The notes beneath the pieces were generated by a model. That model was not told the DNA's origin and did no database searches. It saw only the letters and a program-made list of their open reading frames with translations. The position numbers and the translations under genes were made by a program. This document shows, piece after piece, positions 39,764-47,000 of a DNA stretch of 64,000 bases. Position 1 is the stretch's first letter. Every line of letters begins with the position of its first letter. Source of the stretch: DYFX01 sp052034355. GTDB lineage: Bacteria > Patescibacteriota > Patescibacteriia > SG8-24 > DYFX01. The stretch is taken from NCBI GenBank assembly GCA_052034355.1, contig JBPOIQ010000002.1:1-64000 (forward strand), read 5' to 3'.

Positions 39764-42476
39764 CCGCGCCTGGCATGCGCTCGATGCCGATGAAGCGCTC
39801 AAGGAGCTGGCTTCTTCGGTGGAGGGGCTGACGGATGAAGAAGCGGCCTCGCGGCTTGCAACCTACGGTCCGAACGAACTTCCCGCAGAAGCTTCGACTT
39901 CGCGGCTTTTCCTGTTTCTGAAGCAATTCAAAAGCGCGCTTGTGTACGTGCTTTTTGTGGCTGCCGCGGTTTCATTTTTTTCGGGCCATGCGCTCGATGC
40001 CGCGGCGATCGGCTTGATCGTTTTCGCGAACGCGCTTATCGGATATGCGCAAGAACGCAAGGCGGAAGCCGCGATCGCCAAGCTCAAGGCGATGGTCGTG
40101 CCGACCGTGACGGTGAAGCGTAATGATCACACCGTACGTATCGAATCTTCAAAGCTCGTACCGGGAGACATCGTGCTGATCGCGCAAGGCGATCGCATCG
40201 CGGCGGATCTGCGGCTCGTGAGCTCGCGCGATCTTGAAATCGACGAAGCGGCGCTGACCGGAGAATCGCTCCCTTCTTCCAAGAAGACCGCTTCGGTCGC
40301 GCAAGACGCCGTACTCGGCGATCGATCTTCGATGGCGTTCATGGGCACGCTCGTGGTTTCCGGCGAGGGGGCGGGTGTCGTCATCGCAACGGGCCGCGCC
40401 ACGGCCTTTGGGCAGATTGCCCAATCGTTGTCCGTCATCAAACGCGAGCAGACGCCGCTTGAGCGGCGTGTGAATAGACTGGGTGGTGGTTTAGCGATCG
40501 CTGCCGTCGTATCCGCCGGCATCATCTTCTTTATCGGCGTTCGGCAGGGACTTGAACCGCTCGACATGTTCCTGGTCGCGATTGCGATGGCCGTGTCGAG
40601 TATTCCGGAAGGCTTGCCGGCCGTCCTCGCCGTCGTGCTCGCGATTGGCGTCCAACGTATGGCGCGGCGCAGCGCGATTACGCGCCGTTTGCCGGCGGTT
40701 GAAACCCTCGGGACGGTCGATATTATTTGCACTGACAAGACGGGTACGCTGACGGAAAACCAAATGACCGTGCGCACGGTTTTCACCTTGACGCACGAGA
40801 TCGCGGTGACGGGCGAAGGATGGGCGCCAAAAGGCGAGTTCTTGATCGCGGGCGCGAGAGCCACTCCGGCGGAGCATCCTTCGTTTTTGCATCTTCTGCG
40901 CGTGGCGGCGTTGTGTAACCATGCGGCGGTTGAAGAGCGTGATATGCGTTGGGCGGCCTCCGGCGATCCGACGGAAGCTGCGCTGGTCGTCTTGGCCGGC
41001 AAGGGCGGTTACGAAAAAAACGACTTGCTGCGCGCAGAGCGTACGCTCGATGAAATTTTGTTCACGTCGGAGCGGAAGTATCGGGCAATTTTGCATGAGT
41101 ACGTCGCTCCAGGCGATCAACCGACGCGCGAGATCATGATCATCGGAGCCGCTGAAGTCATTCTCAATATGGCGGCCTCGGCGGCAGAACAAGGGACATC
41201 GCATCCGCTGACGCCGGCGACGCGCGCGAAATTGGAAGCCGGCGCGCGCTCCATGGCCGACGGCGCGCTTCGCGTGCTCGCGGTCGCGTACAAGCGCGTC
41301 GATGCGGTAAAGGCGGAATTGCATGAAAAAGACCTGCACGGACTGACGGTTCTCGGTCTTGTAGGCATGATCGATCCTCCGCGCAAAGACGTGCGCGAAG
41401 CGATCATGTCCTGCAAACGCGCGGGGATCAGAGTAATCATGAACACGGGGGATCATCGCGATACGGCCGTCGCGATTGCGCGCGAAGTCGGAATTTTGGA
41501 GCGCGCCGAAGATCTCAACGGGAAGGTTTTTACGGATGATGACGTCGTGGCGATGTCCGACGCGCGCCTGCGTGAGGCGCTGGGGCACGCTGCAGTCTTC
41601 GCCCGTGTTTCGCCGCAAACCAAGCTTCGTATCGTAAGCGCCCTTCAGGCGCTTGGACATACGGTGGCCATGACCGGCGACGGCATCAACGACGCGCCGG
41701 CGCTCAAACGGGCCGATATTGGCGTCGCGATGGGGATCACAGGCACGGACGTGACGAAAGAAGTCGCGGAAATGGTGCTGACCGACGATAATTTCGTTTC
41801 CATTGTCGCGGCGGTTGAAGAAGGTCGTATCGTGTACCGCAACGTCAAGCAAACCGTGGCGTATCTTGTCATGACGAACGTCGGAGAAGTCGTGACGATT
41901 CTTGCCGCGCTCGTGCTGGCCTTGCCGATCCCGCTCCTGCCCGCGCAGATTTTATGGCTCAATCTCGTGACGGACGGCTTTACGGGCGTCGCGCTCGCCG
42001 CCGAACGTCAGCACGGCGACGAGTTGTCGCAGCCTCCGCGGCGCAAAGACGCGCGCATGCTTTCTCGCAGCGTTTTCGTACTGACGGCATTTACGTCCAC
42101 GCTTATGGCGGCGGGCACGTTGCTCATGTTCGGTTGGGCCGATCAGCGCGATGGTGAAGCCTATGCCCGCACCGTAGCGTTCCTTGCGATGACGTTCTTC
42201 CAGCTCTGGAACGTGTTCAGCTTGAGGTCCGTCACGGCTTCTGTATTCACGCTCGGTTTCAGGGCGAACCGGTGGGTTCCGGTCGGCGTTTCCGTTTCGA
42301 TCGCGCTAGCCGCGCTCATCATCTATGTGCCGGCTCTGCAGAAAGTTTTTGGTCTCGCTGCCGTCGGTTGGAAGGAATGGGCGCTTGCGGTCGTTGTCAG
42401 TTCCTCCGTGCTTTGGCTTGTCGAAGGATGGAAAATCTTGATCCGTCTCGGCGTCATTCCGAAGCGCTGGCTCTAG
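39747..42476 (+). CDS. P-type cation-transporting ATPase (P2A/P2B-like, probably Ca2+)
   Basis: 909 residues from ATG 39747, overlapping the SPFH gene by 17 bases. N-terminal cation_ATPase_N (HALDADEALKELASS), TGES at about 172, phosphorylation site DKTGTLTENQMT with Asp330, KxxE-type nucleotide site (FTSERKYRAILHEY), MTGDGINDAPALKRADIG hinge (about 644-661), and ten membrane segments expected. The PEGLPAVLAVVLAIG segment (about 285-299) carries the metal-site Glu typical of Ca2+/Mn2+ pumps. Ion specificity remains an inference. It ends just before a promoter for the next unit. Confidence 0.93.
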   Translation: MKKNSDRAWHALDADEALKELASSVEGLTDEEAASRLATYGPNELPAEASTSRLFLFLKQFKSALVYVLFVAAAVSFFSGHALDAAAIGLIVFANALIGYAQERKAEAAIAKLKAMVVPTVTVKRNDHTVRIESSKLVPGDIVLIAQGDRIAADLRLVSSRDLEIDEAALTGESLPSSKKTASVAQDAVLGDRSSMAFMGTLVVSGEGAGVVIATGRATAFGQIAQSLSVIKREQTPLERRVNRLGGGLAIAAVVSAGIIFFIGVRQGLEPLDMFLVAIAMAVSSIPEGLPAVLAVVLAIGVQRMARRSAITRRLPAVETLGTVDIICTDKTGTLTENQMTVRTVFTLTHEIAVTGEGWAPKGEFLIAGARATPAEHPSFLHLLRVAALCNHAAVEERDMRWAASGDPTEAALVVLAGKGGYEKNDLLRAERTLDEILFTSERKYRAILHEYVAPGDQPTREIMIIGAAEVILNMAASAAEQGTSHPLTPATRAKLEAGARSMADGALRVLAVAYKRVDAVKAELHEKDLHGLTVLGLVGMIDPPRKDVREAIMSCKRAGIRVIMNTGDHRDTAVAIAREVGILERAEDLNGKVFTDDDVVAMSDARLREALGHAAVFARVSPQTKLRIVSALQALGHTVAMTGDGINDAPALKRADIGVAMGITGTDVTKEVAEMVLTDDNFVSIVAAVEEGRIVYRNVKQTVAYLVMTNVGEVVTILAALVLALPIPLLPAQILWLNLVTDGFTGVALAAERQHGDELSQPPRRKDARMLSRSVFVLTAFTSTLMAAGTLLMFGWADQRDGEAYARTVAFLAMTFFQLWNVFSLRSVTASVFTLGFRANRWVPVGVSVSIALAALIIYVPALQKVFGLAAVGWKEWALAVVVSSSVLWLVEGWKILIRLGVIPKRWL

Positions 42477-42477
42477 A

Positions 42478-42506
42478 TTGACGCGAGAGTGTTTCCGTGC
42501 AATCCT
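42478..42506 (+). promoter_or_regulatory. Promoter of the small-protein pair (TTGACG-17-AATCCT)
   Basis: TTGACG 42478-42483 right after the ATPase stop and AATCCT 42501-42506 at 17 bases; the -10 is weak. Confidence 0.4.
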
Positions 42507-42524
42507 GCACGGGAGGAGGATCGT

Positions 42525-42662
42525 ATGAGCATTGCCGCTCCCGAAGGAAAAAACGCGCTGACGCGCTCGATTGATCTCGTCTTCGTTGCGAAGAAGGCAT
42601 GTGAGCGTCTCCGCACGTCGTGGCTCGGATTCTGGCTGGGCTCGTTTCGGAGGAAGTCGTGA
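42525..42662 (+). CDS. 45-residue unknown small protein
   Basis: A 45-codon frame starting at ATG 42525 with a strong Shine-Dalgarno GGGAGGAGG at normal spacing. The product MSIAAPEGKNALTRSIDLVF... is mildly basic with an aromatic/Trp-containing C-terminal half (TSWLGFWLGSFRRKS), possibly membrane-peripheral. Its TGA overlaps the GTG of the following gene as GTGA, a typical coupling arrangement, which supports that it is real. Family unknown. Confidence 0.6.
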   Translation: MSIAAPEGKNALTRSIDLVFVAKKACERLRTSWLGFWLGSFRRKS

Positions 42663-43054
42663 ATCGATCGCGGCTGCGCGGTCTGAACCTTTCGCTTCTC
42701 GCCGCCTCGATCGCTCTCACGGTCGAAGAAGCTTCCGCGCGCGGCGAGCCGGTTGCGATCATGGACATCGATCGGCCCGAACCGCGCCAAGGCGCGACGG
42801 GCAAGACGGTACCGATCGTGATCATCCTGCGAACCGTCCCCGAGGAGACGGAGCCGTTCATGGCGATCGAAGATCTGATCCGGAACGGAAACGGTTTCCG
42901 CGCTTCCCTCGCGCACTTGCAGGTTCGTCGTTCGCCGATGCCGACGCGCGCCGCGCTGTCGCCCAAAGCGCGGCGCAAGATCGATCCGACCAAACCCCTC
43001 AAACCCAAGCCGCCAGCGCGCAAACCGCCGCTGCGCCGCAAACGCAGGCCCTGA
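42659..43054 (+). CDS. Unknown basic protein with proline-lysine tail
   Basis: 131 residues from GTG 42659, with GGAGGAA upstream and a GTGA overlap with the 45-residue gene; a longer frame from GTG 42620 is possible. The N-terminal helix (LRGLNLSLLAASIALTVEEA) is moderately hydrophobic. A beta-rich centre (VAIMDIDRP, TVPIVIILRTVP) follows, and the C-terminal ~35 residues are a Lys/Arg/Pro tail (KPLKPKPPARKPPLRRKRRP) that may bind nucleic acid or the inner face of the membrane. Not recognised. Confidence 0.65.
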   Translation: MNRSRLRGLNLSLLAASIALTVEEASARGEPVAIMDIDRPEPRQGATGKTVPIVIILRTVPEETEPFMAIEDLIRNGNGFRASLAHLQVRRSPMPTRAALSPKARRKIDPTKPLKPKPPARKPPLRRKRRP

Positions 43055-43072
43055 GACTCAGGGCTTTTTTTT
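43048..43072 (+). terminator. Terminator of the small-protein pair
   Basis: GCCCTGAG/CTCAGGGC stem containing the stop codon, followed by T8. Confidence 0.88.
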
Positions 43073-43115
43073 ACAGCCTTCGTTTCCGCTATGTGTTTCG
43101 CGAGGCCGTGCGGCA

Positions 43116-44024
43116 CTATTTAAACAGCTTGTCGGCGTCGGACATGAAGGTGTCTGGTGTCGAAGTGATGAGACTTTCGCCTCTGCGTTGAGCCTCCTTG
43201 TAAAGCTCGTTCATGACGCCTATTTGCTGAAACATCGATTTACCGGCGAATTTTTCAGGAAACAGATTGAACGGCGTTAATTGATTGGTGTCCATATAGT
43301 ATTGCGTCGGATCGGTTCGATCGACATACACCGGTACGGTCTTCGCTCCGAGGCGTAGGGGATTGATCGCTCCGGGCTTTGATCCAATCAGTTTTCCGTT
43401 GTAGGTGCGCGAAGCGCCGGAAAGAGGGTCGATCGCCGTGGCGCTGATATTCCAGCCCGCTCGCGATTGAAGCTCTTGGGGCATGACCGTCGTTTCCTGA
43501 ATGCTCTTGATGGCGCTTACCTCCGTGATCGTTGCGTCCACGCGCGCTCCGTCGCGCAGGAAACGTTTCCTCTTCTGTACGGCGAGACGGCCTGCGAAAC
43601 CGATCATCAAAAAGACAAGAAAACCGACGAAGGATCCGATCGGGGCGAGCCATAGCGCGGAGAATGAATTGATCTCGGCGCTTTCAGGTCGTTTGGGGTT
43701 GTAGAGCACGTCAACGCGCTGACCGATTTTAGGAAATTCCCCCATACTGAGACCAGACGTGAAGGTGTATGTCTTTCTGTCCGGAGTCGCGAACGTGACA
43801 ATGGGCGCATAGGTCACGGAATAATGGCTCCTTGTACCACTGACGCGGCCGCGGCGCTCCTCAATGCCGGTGATCTGTCCATTCGCCTTCTCTCCGCTAA
43901 CCGTATAGAAAGCACCTCCTGTAAAGACAAGGAAGCCAAAAAGAAAAAATACGGCACCGCCGAGACCGAAGATCATGGCTTGCATGTTGGGGTCGCGATT
44001 GAGCTTACTCTCCAGTGTTTTCAT
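43116..44024 (-). CDS. DUF3592-type membrane protein
   Basis: 302 residues from ATG 44024 (a GTG two codons upstream is possible). Two membrane segments: about 17-42 (MIFGLGGAVFFLFGFLVFTGGAFY) and 120-142 (WLAPIGSFVGFLVFLMIGFAG). Between them is a beta-barrel-like DUF3592 domain (ANGQITGIEERRG, YAPIVTFATPDRKTYTF, IGQRVDVLYNPKRPESAEI), and a second similar domain follows the second segment (ARVDATITEV ... KTVPVYVDRTDPTQYYMD). No enzymatic residues are seen. Downstream of its stop no strong terminator is visible. Confidence 0.82.
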   Translation of the reverse strand: MKTLESKLNRDPNMQAMIFGLGGAVFFLFGFLVFTGGAFYTVSGEKANGQITGIEERRGRVSGTRSHYSVTYAPIVTFATPDRKTYTFTSGLSMGEFPKIGQRVDVLYNPKRPESAEINSFSALWLAPIGSFVGFLVFLMIGFAGRLAVQKRKRFLRDGARVDATITEVSAIKSIQETTVMPQELQSRAGWNISATAIDPLSGASRTYNGKLIGSKPGAINPLRLGAKTVPVYVDRTDPTQYYMDTNQLTPFNLFPEKFAGKSMFQQIGVMNELYKEAQRRGESLITSTPDTFMSDADKLFK

Positions 44025-44041
44025 AGTCACTTCAGTTTATC

Positions 44042-44066
44042 AAAAAAGAGGACTCGTGACGAGTCC
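44042..44066 (-). terminator. Minus-strand terminator upstream of the DUF3592 gene
   Basis: GGACTC/GAGTCC with 5-base loop; on the minus strand followed by TCTTTTTTG. It isolates the DUF3592 gene from the transcription unit above. Confidence 0.65.
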
Positions 44067-44153
44067 ACCGAGAAATACCGATCCTGCATCGAGGTTCCCG
44101 TTACACGAGCGAACCTCAAGCAAGTACTGCGCACTGTTGAAGGTTTGTTGCGG
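44067..44153. other. Spacer between two minus-strand terminators
   Basis: No gene is seen. A 7-bp hairpin GAGGTTC/GAACCTC (about 44,089-44,116) with a 13-base loop is the only structure. No promoter was found. Confidence 0.35.
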
Positions 44154-44189
44154 CAAAAAAATAAAACGGACTTCGCACGGGAAGTCCGT
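44154..44189 (-). terminator. Terminator of the 44431 transcription unit
   Basis: ACGGACTTCC/GGAAGTCCGT-type stem (minus strand) followed by TTTTATTTTTTT. Immediately preceded by an in-frame TGA of a small reading frame. Confidence 0.88.
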
Positions 44190-44431
44190 CAGAGACAGGC
44201 CCGAAGGCCCCTGTTCTTGGCGTCGAAGGCCTTGCGACGAGCGTCGCTGTGGCCCGGACGGAAGCGGTTCTCGACCATTGCAACGGCAGAAAGCCATTGC
44301 AGGGAGGGCACGCTTGCGTACGCCGCTCATTGGTTCGCCGTGGCCGTGCTCTTGAGGGGGAGGCAGAGCACAACACTTCGGCGTTCCATGAGAGAGAACA
44401 GTCGCCTGGCCGACACGCGGCCTTCTTTGAT
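44190..44431 (-). ncRNA. Short independent transcription unit: structured RNA or small-protein mRNA
   Basis: A ~240-base unit with a consensus-like promoter and a strong terminator but no clear gene. One frame starts GTG (44,416 region) after AAGAAGG, runs 29 codons to a TGA, then continues open to a second TGA just ahead of the terminator; the last 29 codons (MVENRFRPGHSDARRKAF...) have coding-like G/C third positions. Hairpins include TGCAA-GGC/GCC-TTGCA and one in AGGGGCCTTCGGGCCT. It may encode two small peptides, a decayed gene, or an RNA. UGA recoding is excluded by its use as a stop elsewhere. Confidence 0.45.
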
Positions 44432-44437
44432 AGGTAC

Positions 44438-44466
44438 GTTCTAGCAGATCGCCGCCGGGCTGTCAA
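44438..44466 (-). promoter_or_regulatory. Promoter of the 44431 unit (TTGACA-17-TAGAAC)
   Basis: Minus-strand TTGACA (44466-44461) overlapping the stop of the 44463 gene, 17-base spacer, TAGAAC (44443-44438). Confidence 0.65.
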
Positions 44467-44921
44467 GAGAGGCCGGCGAGGGCGATCGGCAGGGCTCGAA
44501 GATGGATCCATTCGAGCGCGAAGCCGAAGAGGAACCAGAGGCCGACGTATTCCGGCTTGATGTACCGCCAGATCCGCCAGGACGACTTGCGGTAGCGCCA
44601 CGGGCATTCGCCGACGGTCTCTTCCAGGATGAAACCCCACGAGAATTCGAACAGGTAGGTGCAGAAGGCGTAGAACACGCCGCGCTGCCACCAGGCATAG
44701 CCGTAGAAGTTCGGCCACGCCTCGTCCATGATGTTGAACGCGAAGGTCGCCGAGACGGCGTACACTGGGAAACTCCACAGGTTGGTGCAGCAGGGGAGCT
44801 TCCAGTCGACCTTCTCCTTTCGCCAGAGGCTGCGGACGACGTTGCCGATGCCGATGAAGATGTCTTCGGCCGAGAAGGCCAGGACGGTGTAGAGAACGAG
44901 TTCGATGAGATGTGAACGCAC
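44463..44921 (-). CDS. Polytopic membrane protein, TMEM229/CmpB-like pattern
   Basis: 152 residues from GTG 44921, chosen by GGAGG five bases ahead; the open frame extends 15 codons further. Four membrane segments (about 5-25, 45-62, 72-92, 118-140). The stretch FEFSWGFILEETVGECPWRYRKS followed by YIKPEYVGLWFLFGF resembles the WGxxxE...PWxYS...EYxxLW pattern of TMEM229 and the bacterial CmpB-like (PF06541) proteins. This is pattern recall, not a search result. Function of that family is poorly known. Own promoter, divergent from hrcA. Confidence 0.68.
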   Translation of the reverse strand: MRSHLIELVLYTVLAFSAEDIFIGIGNVVRSLWRKEKVDWKLPCCTNLWSFPVYAVSATFAFNIMDEAWPNFYGYAWWQRGVFYAFCTYLFEFSWGFILEETVGECPWRYRKSSWRIWRYIKPEYVGLWFLFGFALEWIHLRALPIALAGLS

Positions 44922-44937
44922 GTGGACCTCCGCCTGC

Positions 44938-44966
44938 ACCATTGCGGATTTTGCCTGAAATGTCAA
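44938..44966 (-). promoter_or_regulatory. Promoter of the 44463 gene (TTGACA-17-AATGGT)
   Basis: Minus-strand TTGACA (44966-44961) with a weak AATGGT at 17 bases; GGAGG and GTG follow. Confidence 0.45.
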
Positions 44967-44980
44967 GCTTGGAACCCTTC

Positions 44981-45009
44981 TTGACGACTCGTTAGCACTC
45001 GTATATTCT
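44981..45009 (+). promoter_or_regulatory. hrcA promoter (TTGACG-17-TATTCT)
   Basis: TTGACG 44981-44986, 17-base spacer, TATTCT 45004-45009. The -10 lies inside the CIRCE element. Expected +1 is near 45016, giving a leader of about eight bases before ATG 45024. Confidence 0.75.
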
Positions 45010-45018
45010 GAGTGCTAG
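44992..45018. promoter_or_regulatory. CIRCE operator (HrcA binding site)
   Basis: TTAGCACTC - 9 bases - GAGTGCTAG, differing from the canonical inverted repeat only in the last base. It covers the -10 and the start region, so HrcA binding would block its own operon's transcription until heat titrates it. Confidence 0.95.
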
Positions 45019-45023
45019 AAACT

Positions 45024-45713
45024 ATGGAACAGCTTGATTCTCGCCAGGAAATCCTGCTGAAACTCACCGTCCGACGCTTCATCCAAAGCGCCGAGCTGGT
45101 CGGTTCGGCGTGGCTGGCCGATGAATCCGGCCTGGACGTCTCCTCGGCGACGATCCGAAACGAACTCGCGGCGCTCGAAGAACAAGGATTCCTGCTCCAG
45201 CCACATACGTCAGCCGGACGCGCGCCCAGCGAAAAAGGCTACCGCTATTACGTCGACCGCTTCCTCGAAAGGAAAAAGCCCGGTCCTGCCGCGATGCACG
45301 CGCTTGTCGAAGCGGTGAAAGCCGCCGAAGAGGAAGATGACAAGCTGCGCCGCGTCGCCAAGGCGCTCGCCGAACTCGCGAACGAATCGGCGCTCGCCGC
45401 CTTCGCTCCGCGCGACGTCTACTACACCGGCCTCTCCAATTTGTTCGCGAAGCCCGAGTTCAAACAACTCTCGCTCGTTGCCTCGATGTCGCGCGTGCTC
45501 GATCATCTCGACGAGACGATGGAAAAGATGTTCCCGGAAGTCGGCTCCGACGCGCGCATCCTGATCGGTTCGGAAAATCCCTTCGGCGCCGAATGCGGGC
45601 TTCTCGTCGTGCGCTCGCCGATCGGCCTGCTCGGCCTCCTTGGCCCGATGCGCATGGACTACGACACCGATCTCGCCCTTCTTGAAACAGCCGTTGAAAC
45701 GCTCAAAAACTGA
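45024..45713 (+). CDS. hrcA: Heat-inducible transcription repressor HrcA (short form)
   Basis: 229 residues from ATG 45024 (a GTG at 45012 would sit inside CIRCE). The N-terminal winged helix is typical (QEILLKLTVRRFI, VSSATIRNELAALEEQGFLLQPHTSAGRAP split over residues 9-70, then KGYRYYVD). Family members are usually 330-350 residues; here the GAF-like part is abbreviated, and the inserted dimerisation domain appears to be absent. The C-terminus still has GLLGPMRMDYDTDLALLETAVETL, matching the family's last block. It should bind the CIRCE site just upstream and repress the operon. Confidence 0.92.
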   Translation: MEQLDSRQEILLKLTVRRFIQSAELVGSAWLADESGLDVSSATIRNELAALEEQGFLLQPHTSAGRAPSEKGYRYYVDRFLERKKPGPAAMHALVEAVKAAEEEDDKLRRVAKALAELANESALAAFAPRDVYYTGLSNLFAKPEFKQLSLVASMSRVLDHLDETMEKMFPEVGSDARILIGSENPFGAECGLLVVRSPIGLLGLLGPMRMDYDTDLALLETAVETLKN

Positions 45714-45723
45714 ACCCACCCAA

Positions 45724-45802
45724 TGTCATTCTGAGCGAAGCGAAGAATCTGCTTTCTTCCCCGGAAGAATAAAACAGATCCTTCACTGCGTTCAGGATGA
45801 CA
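45724..45802. repeat. REP-like palindromic element between hrcA and grpE
   Basis: Imperfect terminal inverted repeats TGTCATTCTGAGCGAAGCGA (left) and TGCGTTCAGGATGACA (right) with GAATCTG/CAGATCC inside and a short central hairpin TCTTCCCCGGAAGA. This word family is a widespread dispersed bacterial repeat, probably transposase-dependent in trans. Confidence 0.8.
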
Positions 45803-45812
45803 TAACAAATAT

Positions 45813-46319
45813 ATGTCTGACGAAGAAAAGAAAACTGAAGAACAGACGCAAGACGACTTCGTTGAAAAAACTCCCGTCACGTCGGCAGAAGAAAAATGCG
45901 TCGAGTTGGAACTCAACTGGAAGCGCGCGCTCGCCGACTACCAGAACCTGAAAAAAGACGTCGCGCGCGAACGCGCCGAGATGGGGCAGTACGCCACCCT
46001 CCGCGTCGTCGAACGCTTCCTGCCCGTCTTCGACAACTTCAATACCGCCATGGAGCACATGCCGAAGTCCGACGACAAGACGGTCGTGAACTGGGCGGTC
46101 GGTGTCGGCTTTATCCAAAAGCAGCTCGAAGAAGCGCTCCGCGACCTCGGCCTCACGATGATCAAGACGATCGGAGAAGCCTTCGATGCCACCAAGCACG
46201 AAGCGGTCGGCGAAGAAGAAAGCGACAAGACGCACGGCACGATCCTGAAAGAGGTTCAAGCCGGCTACGAGATCAACGGGAAGACGGTGCGGCCGGCGAA
46301 AGTGATCGTCGCGAAATAA
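45813..46319 (+). CDS. grpE: Nucleotide exchange factor GrpE
   Basis: 168 residues. Charged N-terminus, then the long coiled-coil helix (about 28-70: CVELELNWKRALADYQNLKK and REAEMGQYATLRVVERFLPVFDNF in parts) and the C-terminal beta domain with GEAFDATKHEAVGEEESDKTHGTI and VQAGYEINGKTVRPAKVIVAK signatures. It releases ADP from DnaK. It follows hrcA across the REP-like element and is probably read from the hrcA promoter. Confidence 0.94.
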   Translation: MSDEEKKTEEQTQDDFVEKTPVTSAEEKCVELELNWKRALADYQNLKKDVARERAEMGQYATLRVVERFLPVFDNFNTAMEHMPKSDDKTVVNWAVGVGFIQKQLEEALRDLGLTMIKTIGEAFDATKHEAVGEEESDKTHGTILKEVQAGYEINGKTVRPAKVIVAK

Positions 46320-46340
46320 AAGGGCGCGACCTTGCGCGAC

Positions 46341-46376
46341 GATCATCCTGAGCGAGCCGCGCGAGTCGAAGGATCC
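46341..46376. repeat. Second REP-like fragment after grpE
   Basis: GATCATCCTGAGCGAG...GTCGAAGGATCC is an inverted-repeat fragment of the same word family as the 45724 element (TCCTGAGCGA / TCGAAGGAT). Confidence 0.6.
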
Positions 46377-46398
46377 GTGGTTCTAAAACGATAAACAA

Positions 46399-46698
46399 AT
46401 GCATATGTTGCTCAAAAGCGATCTTGAATGGGACGAAGAATACGAAAAGCACAGCTTCTCTTTCAAAGAGTGGCCGAAGTTCCTGATGTTTTTCCGCTTG
46501 AGCGGCGACTCGCTCGTGACCGTCCCGACCCGCGTCGTCGGCGACAAAGGCACCGAAATGCGCGACCAAAAAATCCGCCTGGCAGACCTCCCGAAGCACA
46601 AAGCGGGACTCAACAGCATCAAGCTGAGCGTGCAGACGCAGAATAAACTAGTGAAGTTTGATACGGTCGGGGCTAGCTTCAAGGCGTTGGCGAAGTGA
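46399..46698 (+). CDS. Unknown small protein
   Basis: 99 residues; ATG 46405 two codons in is an alternative. The chain has LEWDEEYEKHSFSFKEWPKF and a basic, beta-like second half (KIRLADLPKHKAGLNSIKLS). No cysteine, membrane segment or known motif. It lies between repeat fragments in the heat-shock cluster and probably rides on the same transcript. Function unknown. Confidence 0.65.
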   Translation: MHMLLKSDLEWDEEYEKHSFSFKEWPKFLMFFRLSGDSLVTVPTRVVGDKGTEMRDQKIRLADLPKHKAGLNSIKLSVQTQNKLVKFDTVGASFKALAK

Positions 46699-46720
46699 TT
46701 GCGAATTAGCTCAGATCACT

Positions 46721-46999
46721 ATGTATAAGGTTATCGTTTTTTCTGAGACCATTCATAAGCCAGAAAGTCGCAAAGGCGGCAGTTTTGCTGTTGAGGTAAG
46801 TGAGGATTTTGGAGATGAGAGTAATATCGATGCCAAAATCAAAGAAACAGCTGCCAAGGTTAGCTTCACATCCAACGAAGGAACATTCTGGGTTGTACTA
46901 GAAGGTAACGGTCTGATCTTGCAGGGTACTGTTCAGGACGTTAACCACGATGCGGAACATTTTGAGATTTTGGAGAAAGTGTCGGTGAGAACTTTGTAA
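46721..46999 (+). CDS. Unknown small protein, A+T-rich insert in the heat-shock cluster
   Basis: 92 residues from ATG 46721. The DNA is visibly richer in A+T than grpE or dnaK. The protein is beta-rich: MYKVIVFSETIH, GGSFAVEVSEDFG, TFWVVLEGNGLILQGTVQDV. No catalytic motif is seen. Its stop is one base before the hsp20 ATG, so it is translated in line with that gene. Base composition suggests later acquisition. Confidence 0.65.
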   Translation: MYKVIVFSETIHKPESRKGGSFAVEVSEDFGDESNIDAKIKETAAKVSFTSNEGTFWVVLEGNGLILQGTVQDVNHDAEHFEILEKVSVRTL

Positions 47000-47000
47000 T

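Noticed and set aside
44040..44330. 96-codon minus-strand frame MSGVRKRALPAMAF...
   Set aside because: It runs through the terminator at 44,154-44,189, so it cannot be translated from the local transcript; low-quality composition.
44190..44431. UGA read as glycine (as in Gracilibacteria/SR1) to join the two small frames
   Set aside because: UGA is the normal stop of many intact genes in this window, for example tpiA, ung neighbours, hrcA and rarA-linked genes.
45724..45802. Insertion sequence with terminal inverted repeats
   Set aside because: Only 79 bases with no transposase; fits a REP/MITE-type element.
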